Source: Acanthococcus lagerstroemiae (Eukaryota; Arthropoda; Insecta; Hemiptera; Eriococcidae). From it: a DNA stretch of 64,000 nucleotides. Below the pieces are notes generated by a model. That model searched no databases and was not told where the DNA came from. It saw only the letters and a program-made list of their open reading frames with translations. The stretch lies in the NCBI GenBank assembly GCA_031841125.1, contig CM063108.1:71458344-71522343 (forward strand), in the 5' to 3' direction. How positions within the stretch are numbered: position 1 is the stretch's first letter; the number at the start of each line of letters is the position of its first letter. A program made the position numbers and the translations under genes. Shown here one piece after another: positions 45,248 to 56,200 of the stretch.

Positions 45248-45249
<2 letters not shown>
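41790..45249. other. AT-rich non-coding stretch, partly internally repetitive
   Basis: Between about 42740 and 44060 phrases such as TTCGGAATCTACG / CCGAATTTAACTTTGAAAT, AAATTTAGATCTTG and AAAAATGCTAATATTTAAGA recur in loose form, suggesting old duplicated repeats. From 44112 (CAGGGTACCCACC) to 44471 (ending GGACACTCTG) there may be a worn hAT-like element with repeated TGTATGAC phrases near both ends, but no target duplication was found. Confidence 0.4.

Positions 45250-45278
<29 letters not shown>
45250..45278 (+). repeat. (ATT)n microsatellite
   Basis: Nine to ten ATT units. No retroelement body was recognised upstream of it. Confidence 0.95.
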
Positions 45279-45279
<1 letters not shown>

Positions 45280-45980
45280 ATATTATTCATCCTCGTGCTT
45301 TTTAATATAGAAATGAAAATGAAGTTTTCTATGAACTTGATTTGTCCAGCGTAACTTTCCTCCTATCCCAAATATACTTTTGAACCTTTTAGACATTCAT
45401 TATGAATTTTTTTCTAGTCTTGCTCCCTCGTCCACCGCTACCCACCATAAAAATGACAAATCGCTTTCTATGGTGAGTAGAGAAGAAAAGTCGAGAAAAG
45501 ACAGACGAGTAGGCAAACAAATAGGCAAGCTGACTGAGATATGCGAAATACAAAGCTGGAGAGATCTTGGTTTGCAGATACATAGATGGACTCTCAAGAA
45601 AGTTTTTCCTCCGAAGGCAATTCCGGTGGATACATAAAAAGTTAGGTAGGTGAACAGGCAGACAAAAAGTCAGATAGACCGACAGCCCAAAACACATGAG
45701 CTATCTAAAACTGGAGAGAGTTCGATTTTCGGTTCATTTTTCGCTAATTTTAGATTCCAGAAGTTGGTTGTAATGGAATCGGGCTCCAAATACTCATCGG
45801 GACGACATGCGATATTGCGCCTAGTGACATCTGCAGTTTGAAGTCGGCAATTTTCATCCGAATTTCAGCAGTGCTGATGCTCAAGTGCTCACTCATCCAC
45901 GAATTCTCATTCCTATTTTGAGCGCTTAATTTGTCCAGTTCGATTGTAAAGAGATTGATCGAATGAATTCGATGAATTTT

Positions 45981-46199
45981 TTATCGCAATGCGACATAGC
46001 GGAATGGTGGTCGAAATAGGCGTTTCAGCGCTGGCTTCCAGTTCGAATGCCGGGAGGCTTTAACATAGACATCGTTCAAGGTATTATTGAGATTTACGAT
46101 TGGGTACGACGTTTCGATGCTTGAAAGCCAATCCTCGGCAATGTCAGTAGCGCGCAATTTCAGTTCCTCATCACTCAACGGTTTCTTCAATAAGTGCGA
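45981..46199 (-). CDS. Candidate terminal exon, unknown protein
   Basis: 73 codons on the minus strand, with a pyrimidine-rich acceptor (GATTTCCTATCTATTAG) immediately before the first codon and ending in TAA. It reads SHLLKKPLSDEELKLRATDI at the start and WKPALKRLFRPPFRYVALR at the end. Codon choice is varied and looks coding, unlike most short frames in this window. No family recognised. No upstream exon could be identified at higher coordinates. Confidence 0.33.
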   Translation of the reverse strand, partial: SHLLKKPLSDEELKLRATDIAEDWLSSIETSYPIVNLNNTLNDVYVKASRHSNWKPALKRLFRPPFRYVALR

Positions 46200-46482
46200 C
46201 TAATAGATAGGAAATCGGAGTTAATGTTATCGTCCTCGTTAATATATGTACCGGCTTCATCTGTTGCGAAAATTGTAATACGTTCCGACATACAAGGACA
46301 CGTACATATACTCTTCAAAGTTATTTATTAAGTTTCTAGACTAATAAATACTAAAACGTTTCGAAATGAAACGATTTCCTGTATGGCTCGTACAGAGTAA
46401 CATAACACCTTGTTTGTCGATTCAACGGATTCCAAAAAGTTACTACTCATTACATCTACATACTTAGTACATAGTACTAAGG

Positions 46483-46746
46483 CATCGGCGCCGGGGAGGC
46501 AGAATCGGTCGGAGCGCGGTTTTTTCTTTGATTATTTTATTGAGATGCGTCTGATATTTCGGTATTATCGATTTTATTCTTACTCGTTTTCTCTGTTTTT
46601 TCCTTTTTTGTTAAATTTAAACATTGCTGATGAAATTTGTTGTACTTTTTCCATTTTTGACTTGAAAATATTGAGGGGGCGTCGCCACTCCAAAGTTTTT
46701 ATTGGGGGGGCTTCGCCCCCCAAAAAGTGCCGAGTCGGCGCCTATG
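46483..46746. mobile_element. hAT-type MITE, CATnGGCGCCG family
   Basis: 264 bp with terminal inverted repeats CATCGGCGCCG (left) and CATAGGCGCCG (right, inverted), and an inner GGGGGG-CTTCG-CCCCCC hairpin near 46704-46722. The 8-bp flanks TACTAAGG (46475-46482) and TACGAAGG (46747-46754) match at 7 of 8. No coding capacity. Confidence 0.83.
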
Positions 46747-46754
46747 TACGAAGG

Positions 46755-48239
46755 TGTAAAATGGCGTGGCGTATAGTATATTCGACCACATGGTCCGAGT
46801 CTTTGATGACTGGAAGCTGCGAATCAACGACGTTGACGCGGTAAACAACTCGAAAAGAGCGAATGTGAGAAAGAGACAAGACAGGCAGGCAGGCGGATAG
46901 ACAGAAAACGATCAACCCGACGCATTTCTCAAATTTTTACGGATACATAAATTATACGAAAAAGAGACCGCTAAAAAATTTATCATCGTCATCGGTCTCA
47001 CATTGTACAAGCCTTCAAACGGCGGTTTCCAGAAAAACTGCGTTTAACCTTCAAAAAAATTTATTCCCTCTGCTTTTGGTAAAAACACATAATCGGTTTA
47101 TTAGCCCCACGCCGTACGATCGCCTTGACGTCGGTTCGGTAGCCCTCATTTCTCTTAGACACCCGAATAGGGGGAAAAATTGAATAATTCGATCACCTTA
47201 ACATAGGCCTCCACTTGTAGACCTTCGAAAAAAATTTTCACCTTTTCATTTCGCAGAATGTCGTAATTTAATTCGCGACAAATTTTGGCGACTGGCGCGA
47301 AGAATAAATTGCGTTGATACAAAATTAATTACGCAACACACGAAGATTATTTTTCCACTTTAACAATCATTATGGCGTGATCGAGCAAGTTTAACGAGCT
47401 TTGATTCCCCGGGCAGGTATTTGTATTTCGAACGTTTGTTTTCTTACAAGAGGGACCGCCAGTCTGCCAGTGCCATCGTCACCATTCATATACTCGTATT
47501 CTAGACTAGATCGTCGTAGAACTTCCCTCCAAATACTACGAGTACCTATAATATTATATCTACTCTGGTTACTCGTTATTGTGCACAATTATACGCTGAC
47601 ATTACTCGACCTTAACATTCGAATCATCAAAGAGCGTTGCTCTGGTCGAAGGTAAAACGCATCAATTAATTTTCCGCCGTACAGAGAAGCGCGATCGTCT
47701 TACGTTAGTTTTTCAACTTATACTCGTACTTTAGTCGAGTGCACAAAAGATGGAAACAAACGCTGGTCAATCACTTCATTGTATTCGCTTCATCTCTCGC
47801 GTCCAAGTTTGACGGTCAACAACTGAACTTTCAAAGTAAATAATTGACCGACCTTAATTCTGTTGCGGATAAAATCTTCGAACTGAACGTATTCGACCTA
47901 TACTCGTAAAGCTGAAATTTTCTATTCACACCGTTCGAATTTGCATACTCGAGTTCGAATTTGCGGACTTCAACGCGTCCGACGCGACGGAAGCAGAAAA
48001 ATGTATGTACTGCAATACTTAATGCTTTTCTTTTCAATTCCAAGTTTTGCTAGCCAGGTTTAATTATTCGCTTTTCGGGAAACGTTATTTAGTTATTTAT
48101 GAGCCGCATAATCGAATTACCAAGCTCGAGTCTCTCTTTTCAGAATCAGATACTTCCTAGTTATTAATAATTTATCGTAATACTCAATATTTTGGCTGAC
48201 TTATGATCAAAAGTAAGGAGCAGAAATACGAGCACGCGG
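46755..48239. other. Non-coding stretch
   Basis: Several TACTCGTA phrases occur (for example near 47492, 47722 and 47901), as elsewhere in the window. The frames at 47401-47655 and 47831-48043 are not supported. Confidence 0.45.
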
Positions 48240-48540
48240 AGTGATTGAGCAGCCATCCTAAAGGAGTCAGTCTAAATGGGTTTGAACGAATCTTTACCGA
48301 ATACGAATGTGTCTCAAAAGAGTCAGCAGGAACGTAAATAATTCTCGAATGAATTCAATAGTGTCAAAATGAGATTTTCACAGAACAGTTTGATGAGTAT
48401 TAATGAGTCGTAAAGGAATCTGGATAAGTTTCAGAAAGTCCTAAGAGAGGTATAGCTGGGTATAGATGAGCCTTAATGAGTCGTATTAGAAACTAATAAT
48501 GCCTCAACAGAATTCAAATTCGTTATAAAAATTTCAACAA
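48240..48540 (+). repeat. Degenerate GAGTCTTAATGAGT-type array
   Basis: Loose repeats such as GAGTCAGTCTAAATG, AAAGAGTCAGCAGG, TTAATGAGTCGTAAAGGAAT and CCTTAATGAGTCGTATTAG. Same style of array as at 38300-38830. Confidence 0.5.
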
Positions 48541-48695
48541 TTCCTGAGAGAGGCTGCATTGATTTTAAAAATCCGTGTGAATTGTGAACTAGTCTGAATC
48601 TCCGCACTTATTAAAAATTTACACCCTTCCACCCCGACTAATGTAAAAACTCCGACCTGAGACAAACAGACAGTGCGTCGATTATAGTGGATGAC

Positions 48696-48798
48696 ATGAG
48701 TGAAGCGAGTGTCGGCGAAAGGTTGTATCACAATGAAGGTGGGGACCAGCCCCCTAATTACAATGGGAAAGAGTTCCTGTGGGTTTCAACGAATCTGG
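48696..48798 (+). CDS. Candidate small first exon, unknown
   Basis: ATG at 48696 opens MSEASVGERLYHNEGGDQPP and goes on through NYNGKEFLWVSTNL, with a donor-like TCTGG|GTGAGC at 48798/48799. Without splicing the frame ends a few codons later (TAA near 48808). The composition is protein-like; no family recognised. Confidence 0.22.
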
Positions 48799-49263
48799 GT
48801 GAGCCATAATCGAAAAAGTCTCGAGACATCTACGTCAACACCTTCCCAGCAGAACATGGTAACCGAAACGGCGAGGTATTCTGGTAAAGGGAGCTACATG
48901 TTATACTGGATTTCAAGTCTGTTTCTCCGGACGTTATTTTCTACGTTGGCTACGATGCTCTGCCGGGAGTAAGGAGTATGTCGATATGTTTGCGGGTATT
49001 TTGTAACCCGTTTCAAAAAAAGGTAACCAGAGTCAGAAATGTAAATTTTACAGGATGGCGAAAAACCCTGAATAAAAATATACCGTCGATGTGATTTTGT
49101 TTTTGTTGGAAAATGCTTTGTACCCGTCTTTAAAACGTGTTAAATGAGATAATAGTATGAAAAGCGTTTAATTAATAGCATAAAATGATTTTTTCCGATA
49201 GTACTTCGGTGTAAAGAAAGCATAGCCAACGTCAGTAAACTGTATCCGAATATACCAACTGTT

Positions 49264-49311
49264 CATTATTATGATGATGATGATGATGATTATTATTATT
49301 ATTATTATTAT
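49264..49311 (+). repeat. (ATG)n(ATT)n microsatellite
   Basis: About seven ATG units followed by about seven ATT units. Confidence 0.93.
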
Positions 49312-49510
49312 AGGATTTATGATTTCTGATGGTATCGTTAGTATCTGTTATGGCATCGTCGATAATTTTCGTGGGTTTTCTGAAGGCTGTACGCTGAAAT
49401 GTACTTACATGTTCTTAATCGAGCTGTTTTTCTCAGATCCAGTTAAGGCTTATATTCTCTACCCTGTGGCATTCTTTCATGAACGACCCAGAGACAGGGT
49501 GTTCACAAAG

Positions 49511-49560
49511 AAATGTCGACATTTGTCTCCGGTCGCACCTTCCTGCTTTACGACCGGAGA
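49511..49560. repeat. 14-bp palindrome beside a 10-bp perfect hairpin
   Basis: AAATGTCGACATTT (49511-49524) is a perfect palindrome. Two bases downstream TCTCCGGTCG (49526-49535) pairs perfectly with CGACCGGAGA (49551-49560) around a 15-base loop. Function unknown. Confidence 0.6.
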
Positions 49561-52500
49561 GCGTGCTTAGATTGAATTATCGGCGTAAGTGGCCGACCAA
49601 GAAAAGCCCAGAAAGCCTGAGGAAGTATCCCGACTAGATCACAAGAGACTTCTCAGGCGTGGTATTGCCAGGAAAAGGAAGGTGATTATCCAGATCACAT
49701 GTTAAGTCGTTTCAAGTTCCGGAACGAAAAAATGAAGTAAAACAAAAAACTTACGTTCCCCTGCAAGTTGCCCATATCCCCCCCGCTCACAGAAAAATCT
49801 TAATAAGATCACAACAATTTTATTCCGCAAAAGAAACAACAAAAGAGAAAAACGGAAAATGAGACCGTATGGCGGATTGCGGACATCAAACAATTTATCG
49901 AAAAAGAAAACCAGAACAACTTTCGGCATAGACAGCATCCGCCAAGACATCAGTTCAAAAAGAGATTAAGAAAAATAAAAATAATTCATAAAGAAACAAC
50001 AGCAATCAAGAAGAAATCTCTCGTGCAAACCGCACCGAGGACCAGCAGATAAGTATGAAAGAAGTGTCGGGCAAAAATTTTGCGCAGATTACCTGAAACA
50101 AAAGAAAGATTAGAAATTAGGAAAAAGGAGAGAAAAGAAGGAAAAGAGGTGAAAATGTGAAGACGTCACTCCGCCGGCAGATCTTCACCTGCACGCAGAG
50201 CGAGGAGGGAAAGAGGAAAGGAAATCGGTGCACTTGTACCAGATAATTTTGGTTGAACTGCAATCTTCACGTTCTACCTACCGTAACCTCTTTCAATAAA
50301 TGAATAAACACACGAATAATTTTTTACAGTTTTTACTTCAGTCTCTTGTTCCTTCCGTCTTATACACGGACGGTTCACTCGAGTTCTTTGAAACTGTAAG
50401 ACTCGATCAAACTTTTTCAGACTCTGATAAGAATCAGTCATGCTGTCTTTGTTACAACTCCGACGTAGAAAGCTAGAGATAACGGCTTCTAAAGGGCAGA
50501 CCTTTTACTATTGAAGAATAATACATAAAATCGGTTTCATTATGATGAAGTAGGTACACAACTTTCAACACTTTTTGACTTCTGAAGCAGTGTACTTAAC
50601 TCACTAAAGTCAATCTCAATATGAACACCTTAAATTTTTTGATACGGTTAAAGTGAATCAATTAGACGACCTCGAAACCCTGATATTCATTATAAATTTT
50701 AGGAAAATCTTCTTATGCTAAAAACCAACTAGACGATATTGAAAAACTAATATTCGATACCTATAACTACGTTTGTTTCAAAAAAATGTTGCCTCTCCCT
50801 CAGATTTACAAACAATCAACTAGCAGTCGATTGATATAAAAAATGAAGATAGTGGCCTTGAAATCTCATGGGAAAGGGGCATTCATTCCTTTATCCTACA
50901 TAAGAAAGTTCGTAATGTTCTAAAATTAAAACGCTTATCAAAACTAATGAACCAAAACAGAAGCCAACTTTAAATAAGTAATATAATGCTATTTGAAGGG
51001 CGGCAGTTGCACAGGGACAATACAATTCTAGGACTGAGGTTCAGGTGTAGAAATTCAAACCAAAGGGTTATCCATAGCTCTTTTTTTTTCAGAATCGAAT
51101 AAACGTAAAATGTTTCATTTCAATATTAAATTCAAAACTGCTTGCCCAAGACATTTTATTCTAGCACGAAATCTTTCGCAATGAACGAGCAGATTAAAAA
51201 ACTATCGTACAAATTAACTGAAACTAATACGCGAGCGGTTCTTCAAAGAAATCCAATCAAGGAGGAGTACGTCATTCGTCCGACTGTATCAGGGTATTGC
51301 TCAATGTATTAAAAACTGCACACCAAAGTCCATAGTTGTTGATTATTTCTAATGAAATCGTTAGCGTAGAGTGTCTTCCACTCCTGTCCCCTTCTAAACA
51401 AACTTGATGAATTATCTTTTTTATTTTCATAGTCGGTTTATTGTTGTTGTTTTCTTGGTGGGGGGGGGCATGCATTGATGTCACACCCGAATATCCTCCT
51501 TTCCTTAAGCTGGAAAACTCTGTACAACTATCAACTAGACTTGTTTTTGTGTTTTGAATGCGCCGGGGTCACCAAAATGTACTCAAAATGTTAAAAACTC
51601 TACGTTTTCGCCCATTAGGTATGTTTAAATGGATGATAAATAGGGCAAGTTTTTTAAAAGCATTTGCATATTTTTCTTATTGATTATATCTGCGCAAACC
51701 CGCATTATCTTTTCGATTCACGAAATTTCAAGAGACACGAGTCCAACTTGGTTCGGCATATATCCGCATATTTAAGAAAATATACATACTTTTGCATAAA
51801 ATCGTACATTTCAGCGCATATGTGCCTATATTTGGCCATTTCTCTTATTTTACCGCATACTGACTGAATCAGGCTGCATACTGCAAGTTTGAAGCAGGTT
51901 TACGCTGTTAAGTGCCCTAAATATTGTATAATTATATTTATTTTTCTTATTTTTAATTATTTTATTTATTTTTTGAGACAAGCACGTGTTTCATTCGATT
52001 TAGCTGAAAAAATCGAGCCTTTTGATAGCTATGTTGCCTCGTTTTGGAAAGAATTTTTTCCCACATATTTCTGAGGTTCTTAGCGCATATTCTATGCGCT
52101 AGAGTACACGGTGACTTTGAGTCGCTCACTAACAAAATAGTCCTGAAGAGATTGTAAAGCAACTAAAAGATACCTCTTTTGGAGAAATTTAAAAAACTTT
52201 AACTTCTGTTTTTAAAGCATTAATTTACATTTTACGCCACATTAGGCTATTTTCAGCCCAATTTCTGATTATTTGATCCAAGGTTTTCTTCCAGTAACTG
52301 GAGATCCAAAGAGATCTGACGCGTTGATTGCCACATCATAAATGTTCTTCTACTATGCTCATCCTATGACGATGTCGTGTAGATTTTTATGGAATTTTGT
52401 GCTGATCAGCGACATTAACAATGATCAGGATCTCAAAACTATAAGTCAAACTGGAAAATTTAAACAAAAATTTTAACGTAAAAACGCCGGGAGTGTGTCT

Positions 52501-53134
52501 GAGGAATTTAAAAAATTGATAATGGTAAAGATGAATCAAAATTGTTCATATTTTTCATATTAATTTAAAGAAACATTTTCCTATTATCGAGTATTTTTTC
52601 CTTTAAAAAACAATTTCTGTGTGTATTTACATCGCATAAATGTTTCTTCGTTCATCATTTCATCTGCACAGGCAGAAAACTGGGAGCAAGAGCATTTATC
52701 CTTCCTCGGAAATTAAACTTTAACAATGGAACATTAATTTTGAGAAACGAAATAATATTTCGTTTCTCCACCTCAACGGTTTTTTGTCACTAAAGGCGTA
52801 ACTGGTCATATGTGTAAGTTACCGGTAAATTTCCCAGTTCACGGGTTCAATTCAGACTGAAGGCGATTGAATTTTAAAGACGAGACATGGCGATAAGACG
52901 ATGAAAATGAAAAATTGGACCGATGAAATGCTATTTCCCCGGTAGTATTTTAGGTTTCCACCCGCCCCTGTTTGTTACTATGGGTTCATACCCACCATTT
53001 TTTTCGTGTTTTAGTTTTCAATATGAAAATTTTTCGATCATTCCGATTAACAGTAAAGTTTGACCCATTTTGAATATTTTAGCCAACATGACTTACGCCA
53101 TTCGGCGTAGAAAATATAAATCCCAGGCGATTGT
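49561..53134. other. AT-rich non-coding stretch
   Basis: No supported gene. The part 51650-51890 repeats GCATAT/CATATTT-like phrases (for example CCGCATATTTAAG, GCGCATATGTGCC). The part near 52795-52870 has a GGGTTCAATTC phrase like a degraded B box, too weak to call. Confidence 0.4.
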
Positions 53135-53222
53135 TTCGACTACCTTCGGCGAGGAACCGAGGATGAGCGCCTGCGGCATGTTTAACGGACAGGCGCTGGA
53201 AAACAATGGCGAAGGTATCGAA
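53135..53222. repeat. Nested inverted repeat
   Basis: The outer arms TTCGACTACCTTCG (53135-53148) and CGAAGGTATCGAA (53210-53222) pair with one gap. The inner arms AGCGCCTG (53166-53173) and CAGGCGCT (53190-53197) pair perfectly. It could fold as RNA or mark a short mobile element. Confidence 0.5.
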
Positions 53223-56200
53223 TAAAGGCAGTAGGTATATACCTAGGTGTACCTGTAGTATGACGCAGTCGATCCTACAGCAAGCAGAATAATTTCACAA
53301 AGAAACGAAGGAGGGATGTTGAATCGACAGATTTAAAAATTTCAATATATTGTATAGAATATCGATGGTTGAACTCGTTTCAATAGACGACGAAGCGCGT
53401 TATTTCAGCCTTAAAGTTCAGGTGTTTCTTCAGCTGCCGAAAATCAGTTGGTTGTAGAAAGAAAAAGAGCGGGCAAGTTTATTGACCGAAACACCCGCAT
53501 GGAAACGAGGGTGTTGGTCTATTGAAACGAGCTAAAAATTTTCAATGGTCTCGTCGGTTTACGCAGTTCATAGATTTTTGTTCGTCCCGGAGTCGCACAG
53601 CTAGCACAGCGTGAGGCCACTGATTTGAAAAAATCACACGAACGAAGCGTCGCTAATTTAGAATCCACCGGATGGTCCCTGACACGATTCACTGTTTTCA
53701 GTTATGCTTTTGTACCACTTTCTCCCAAGTCAAACAATTGTGGATTTTTTTTCTTCCTTCACTGGTCCTGAATGAGGAACAGTTCAAATACACTTGGCCA
53801 ACAATACTAGGTGAAATCGAATTCGCATTTTGATCTCAACAGTAAAAAGTGTAGCCTACCTAAAGTACAAGAAAAAGGTTTCGAAAAATATACGAGTAAG
53901 TTATAATTCCAAATTGGGAGTACCCAGATTAAAGTATTCATCTGCCAATAAATTTTCACAAAATTAATTTCTGTCTTAAGAGCTGGATATGAAGAGCAGG
54001 ATATATTGGAAATACTGAACGCTAAAATGTCTTTCGTTCAGATGGCAGCTATGATCCTGGAGAATACCTTTGGACAAGTAATATCAAAATGAAAATGACG
54101 AATTGTTACGGTACTCTCGACTCGGTAAAGAAATAACGACCAAGTCTCAAAGAATTTAATGACTTCATAATTTCAAAGATTACGATTAGACTTAGTTGGC
54201 GACGTAGCGACGTGACAGAAAAAGCTCGCAACTTTCGTGTAATCGCGTGCACTTAATCTAGACTTAACTTTAGTTTTTATAGCCGCAGGAGGACAAGTCA
54301 ATAATTGTCTCAGTACGAAGTTCAATAGTTACGTGTAACTTCGTCTGAGCTTTTTGGATATTTTGGAATAACGTACACTTTAATGTTTGTTTTACTTGAA
54401 CATGCTTTGGGGAAGGTTTCAAAAGAACGTACTTCAATATTTACTTCAACTATACTTGCTATTATTATCAATTGAACGCATCGTGCTTCGGTCAGATGCT
54501 AGGTATATTCTCGTAACAGGTTCAGAATATGAAATAAGAGTCAAAATGTGCGCGAATTCAGTTATTTCACTATAGCTGGAGAGAAAGCGATTTCATAGCA
54601 AATAGTGTGAAAAAGTTACAGTCCCACAGAAAATAAATGGGAGCTCAATACTGGTATACATCATCAGAGCATCGCCTGAATTCTCTAAAAAGATACGAAT
54701 GTCCACCCTGAGTTTCGACTACAATCTTAGTGTAAAGGGAGCAATTTCAGTTTTGGCCAAAAGTCGCTATAACGACTGCGAACTACACATTAAAAACTTC
54801 GAAATCACTCAAATCTCAGTAAAGAATTTTTTTGACTTCGAGAGGGGGGCGAAGTCATAAGAAGAAGCATTTCACAGCACAATACTTTACACTAACAGGT
54901 AGTTTTCTATACAGTTGAAAGCATGCGAACGGAGGAAATGACGACCTCGAACCCACTTTCCTGCCATTATATTTTTCTATTTCGTGGAATCTTTTCTTTT
55001 CCTTGGGCCCTAATTTTGATCACCCCACATGCAAAGTAACGTTGAAAATTTTCAATTTCGTTGAACTGATTTCTGATATAAATGCGAATTCTGATTGAAA
55101 ATAAAGACAATTACGGCCGAAATGCGAACTGTTTTTTCCAGTTAAAGGTTCTAAATTGCCTTATAGCGTAACAGATACCATTCTTTTTTAGTATAAATCG
55201 AAATCCTTTCCCGCATCGTCATGGAGAAAATATTGAAACAGGATTAAAATTAGATATCAGTCACCGAAGAAACGCTTATTCCGATCGTTCATCTTCTCAC
55301 CGAACATTATTTAGGTCGATATAATCGATCTTGTCCACTATGACTGGCACAAAACAATTCAAAAACAACGAAATTTACAACGAATATCAAGAAAACATTT
55401 CAGATTCCTTTTCCACTAGTTTTCATCTTTTCAGCAGCGTTTTCTCACGTTCCCCAATCATCACATTTCATATTCGCTATATGTTCACCGCTGTAACTCA
55501 AACATTATTCCCTGATCTATTTCGAAAATTTGAAAATTACTTATAAACTCACAACGTGATAACATACCAAACTGTTCAGGGAAAGGGCAAGGAGTCCGGG
55601 TTCCCGATGTATATTTTTTATTTGTAAAAGATGGAGAGGGACGAGAGAAATAGTAGATTACTATACAAGAGAGTAACTTGAGCTTTTGACAATAAGTGCA
55701 GAGTTTGTGAAACGAGCCGAAGGCGAGTTGAGCAATTGCACGAGTATGTCAATGGGAACGTACCCTTTTGTATTGTAAGATATTTTTCTAAATACCTCAC
55801 ACTGTATAAGGACAGAAATAAAACTGCTAAATTGATTTTCCATGCATACATCAAAAATGCGTTTTATGATTGTGTTAGCAAATTTTGAAAAGAGCACGCG
55901 ATTGATTCGGTTGCAAGTATTTCAGAACTATGGATAAAAAATTTTATACTACAACTTGGAAACATGTACAAGTTGCATTTTTTCAGGTAAAAGAAGATTG
56001 AACCTACCGCAATTACATTCACGAATTTTTTTCGTTGAGACAGGCGATCTGCGCTCCCGTACCTCCGTACATGTTGTTCGTTGTTACTTGTTAGTGTGCG
56101 TATGTGTGTATGTAGTGTCACGAGCGCTTTCTACATTAATTTCATTCTACATTTCTTCATCTATCAGTTCTTATGTTAAGGGGTAAAAGGACCTTAAACA

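Noticed and set aside
52795..52880. Second tRNA-like SINE with GGGTTCAATTC
   Set aside because: Only a weak B-box resemblance; no convincing A box and no similarity to the 22500-22665 element.
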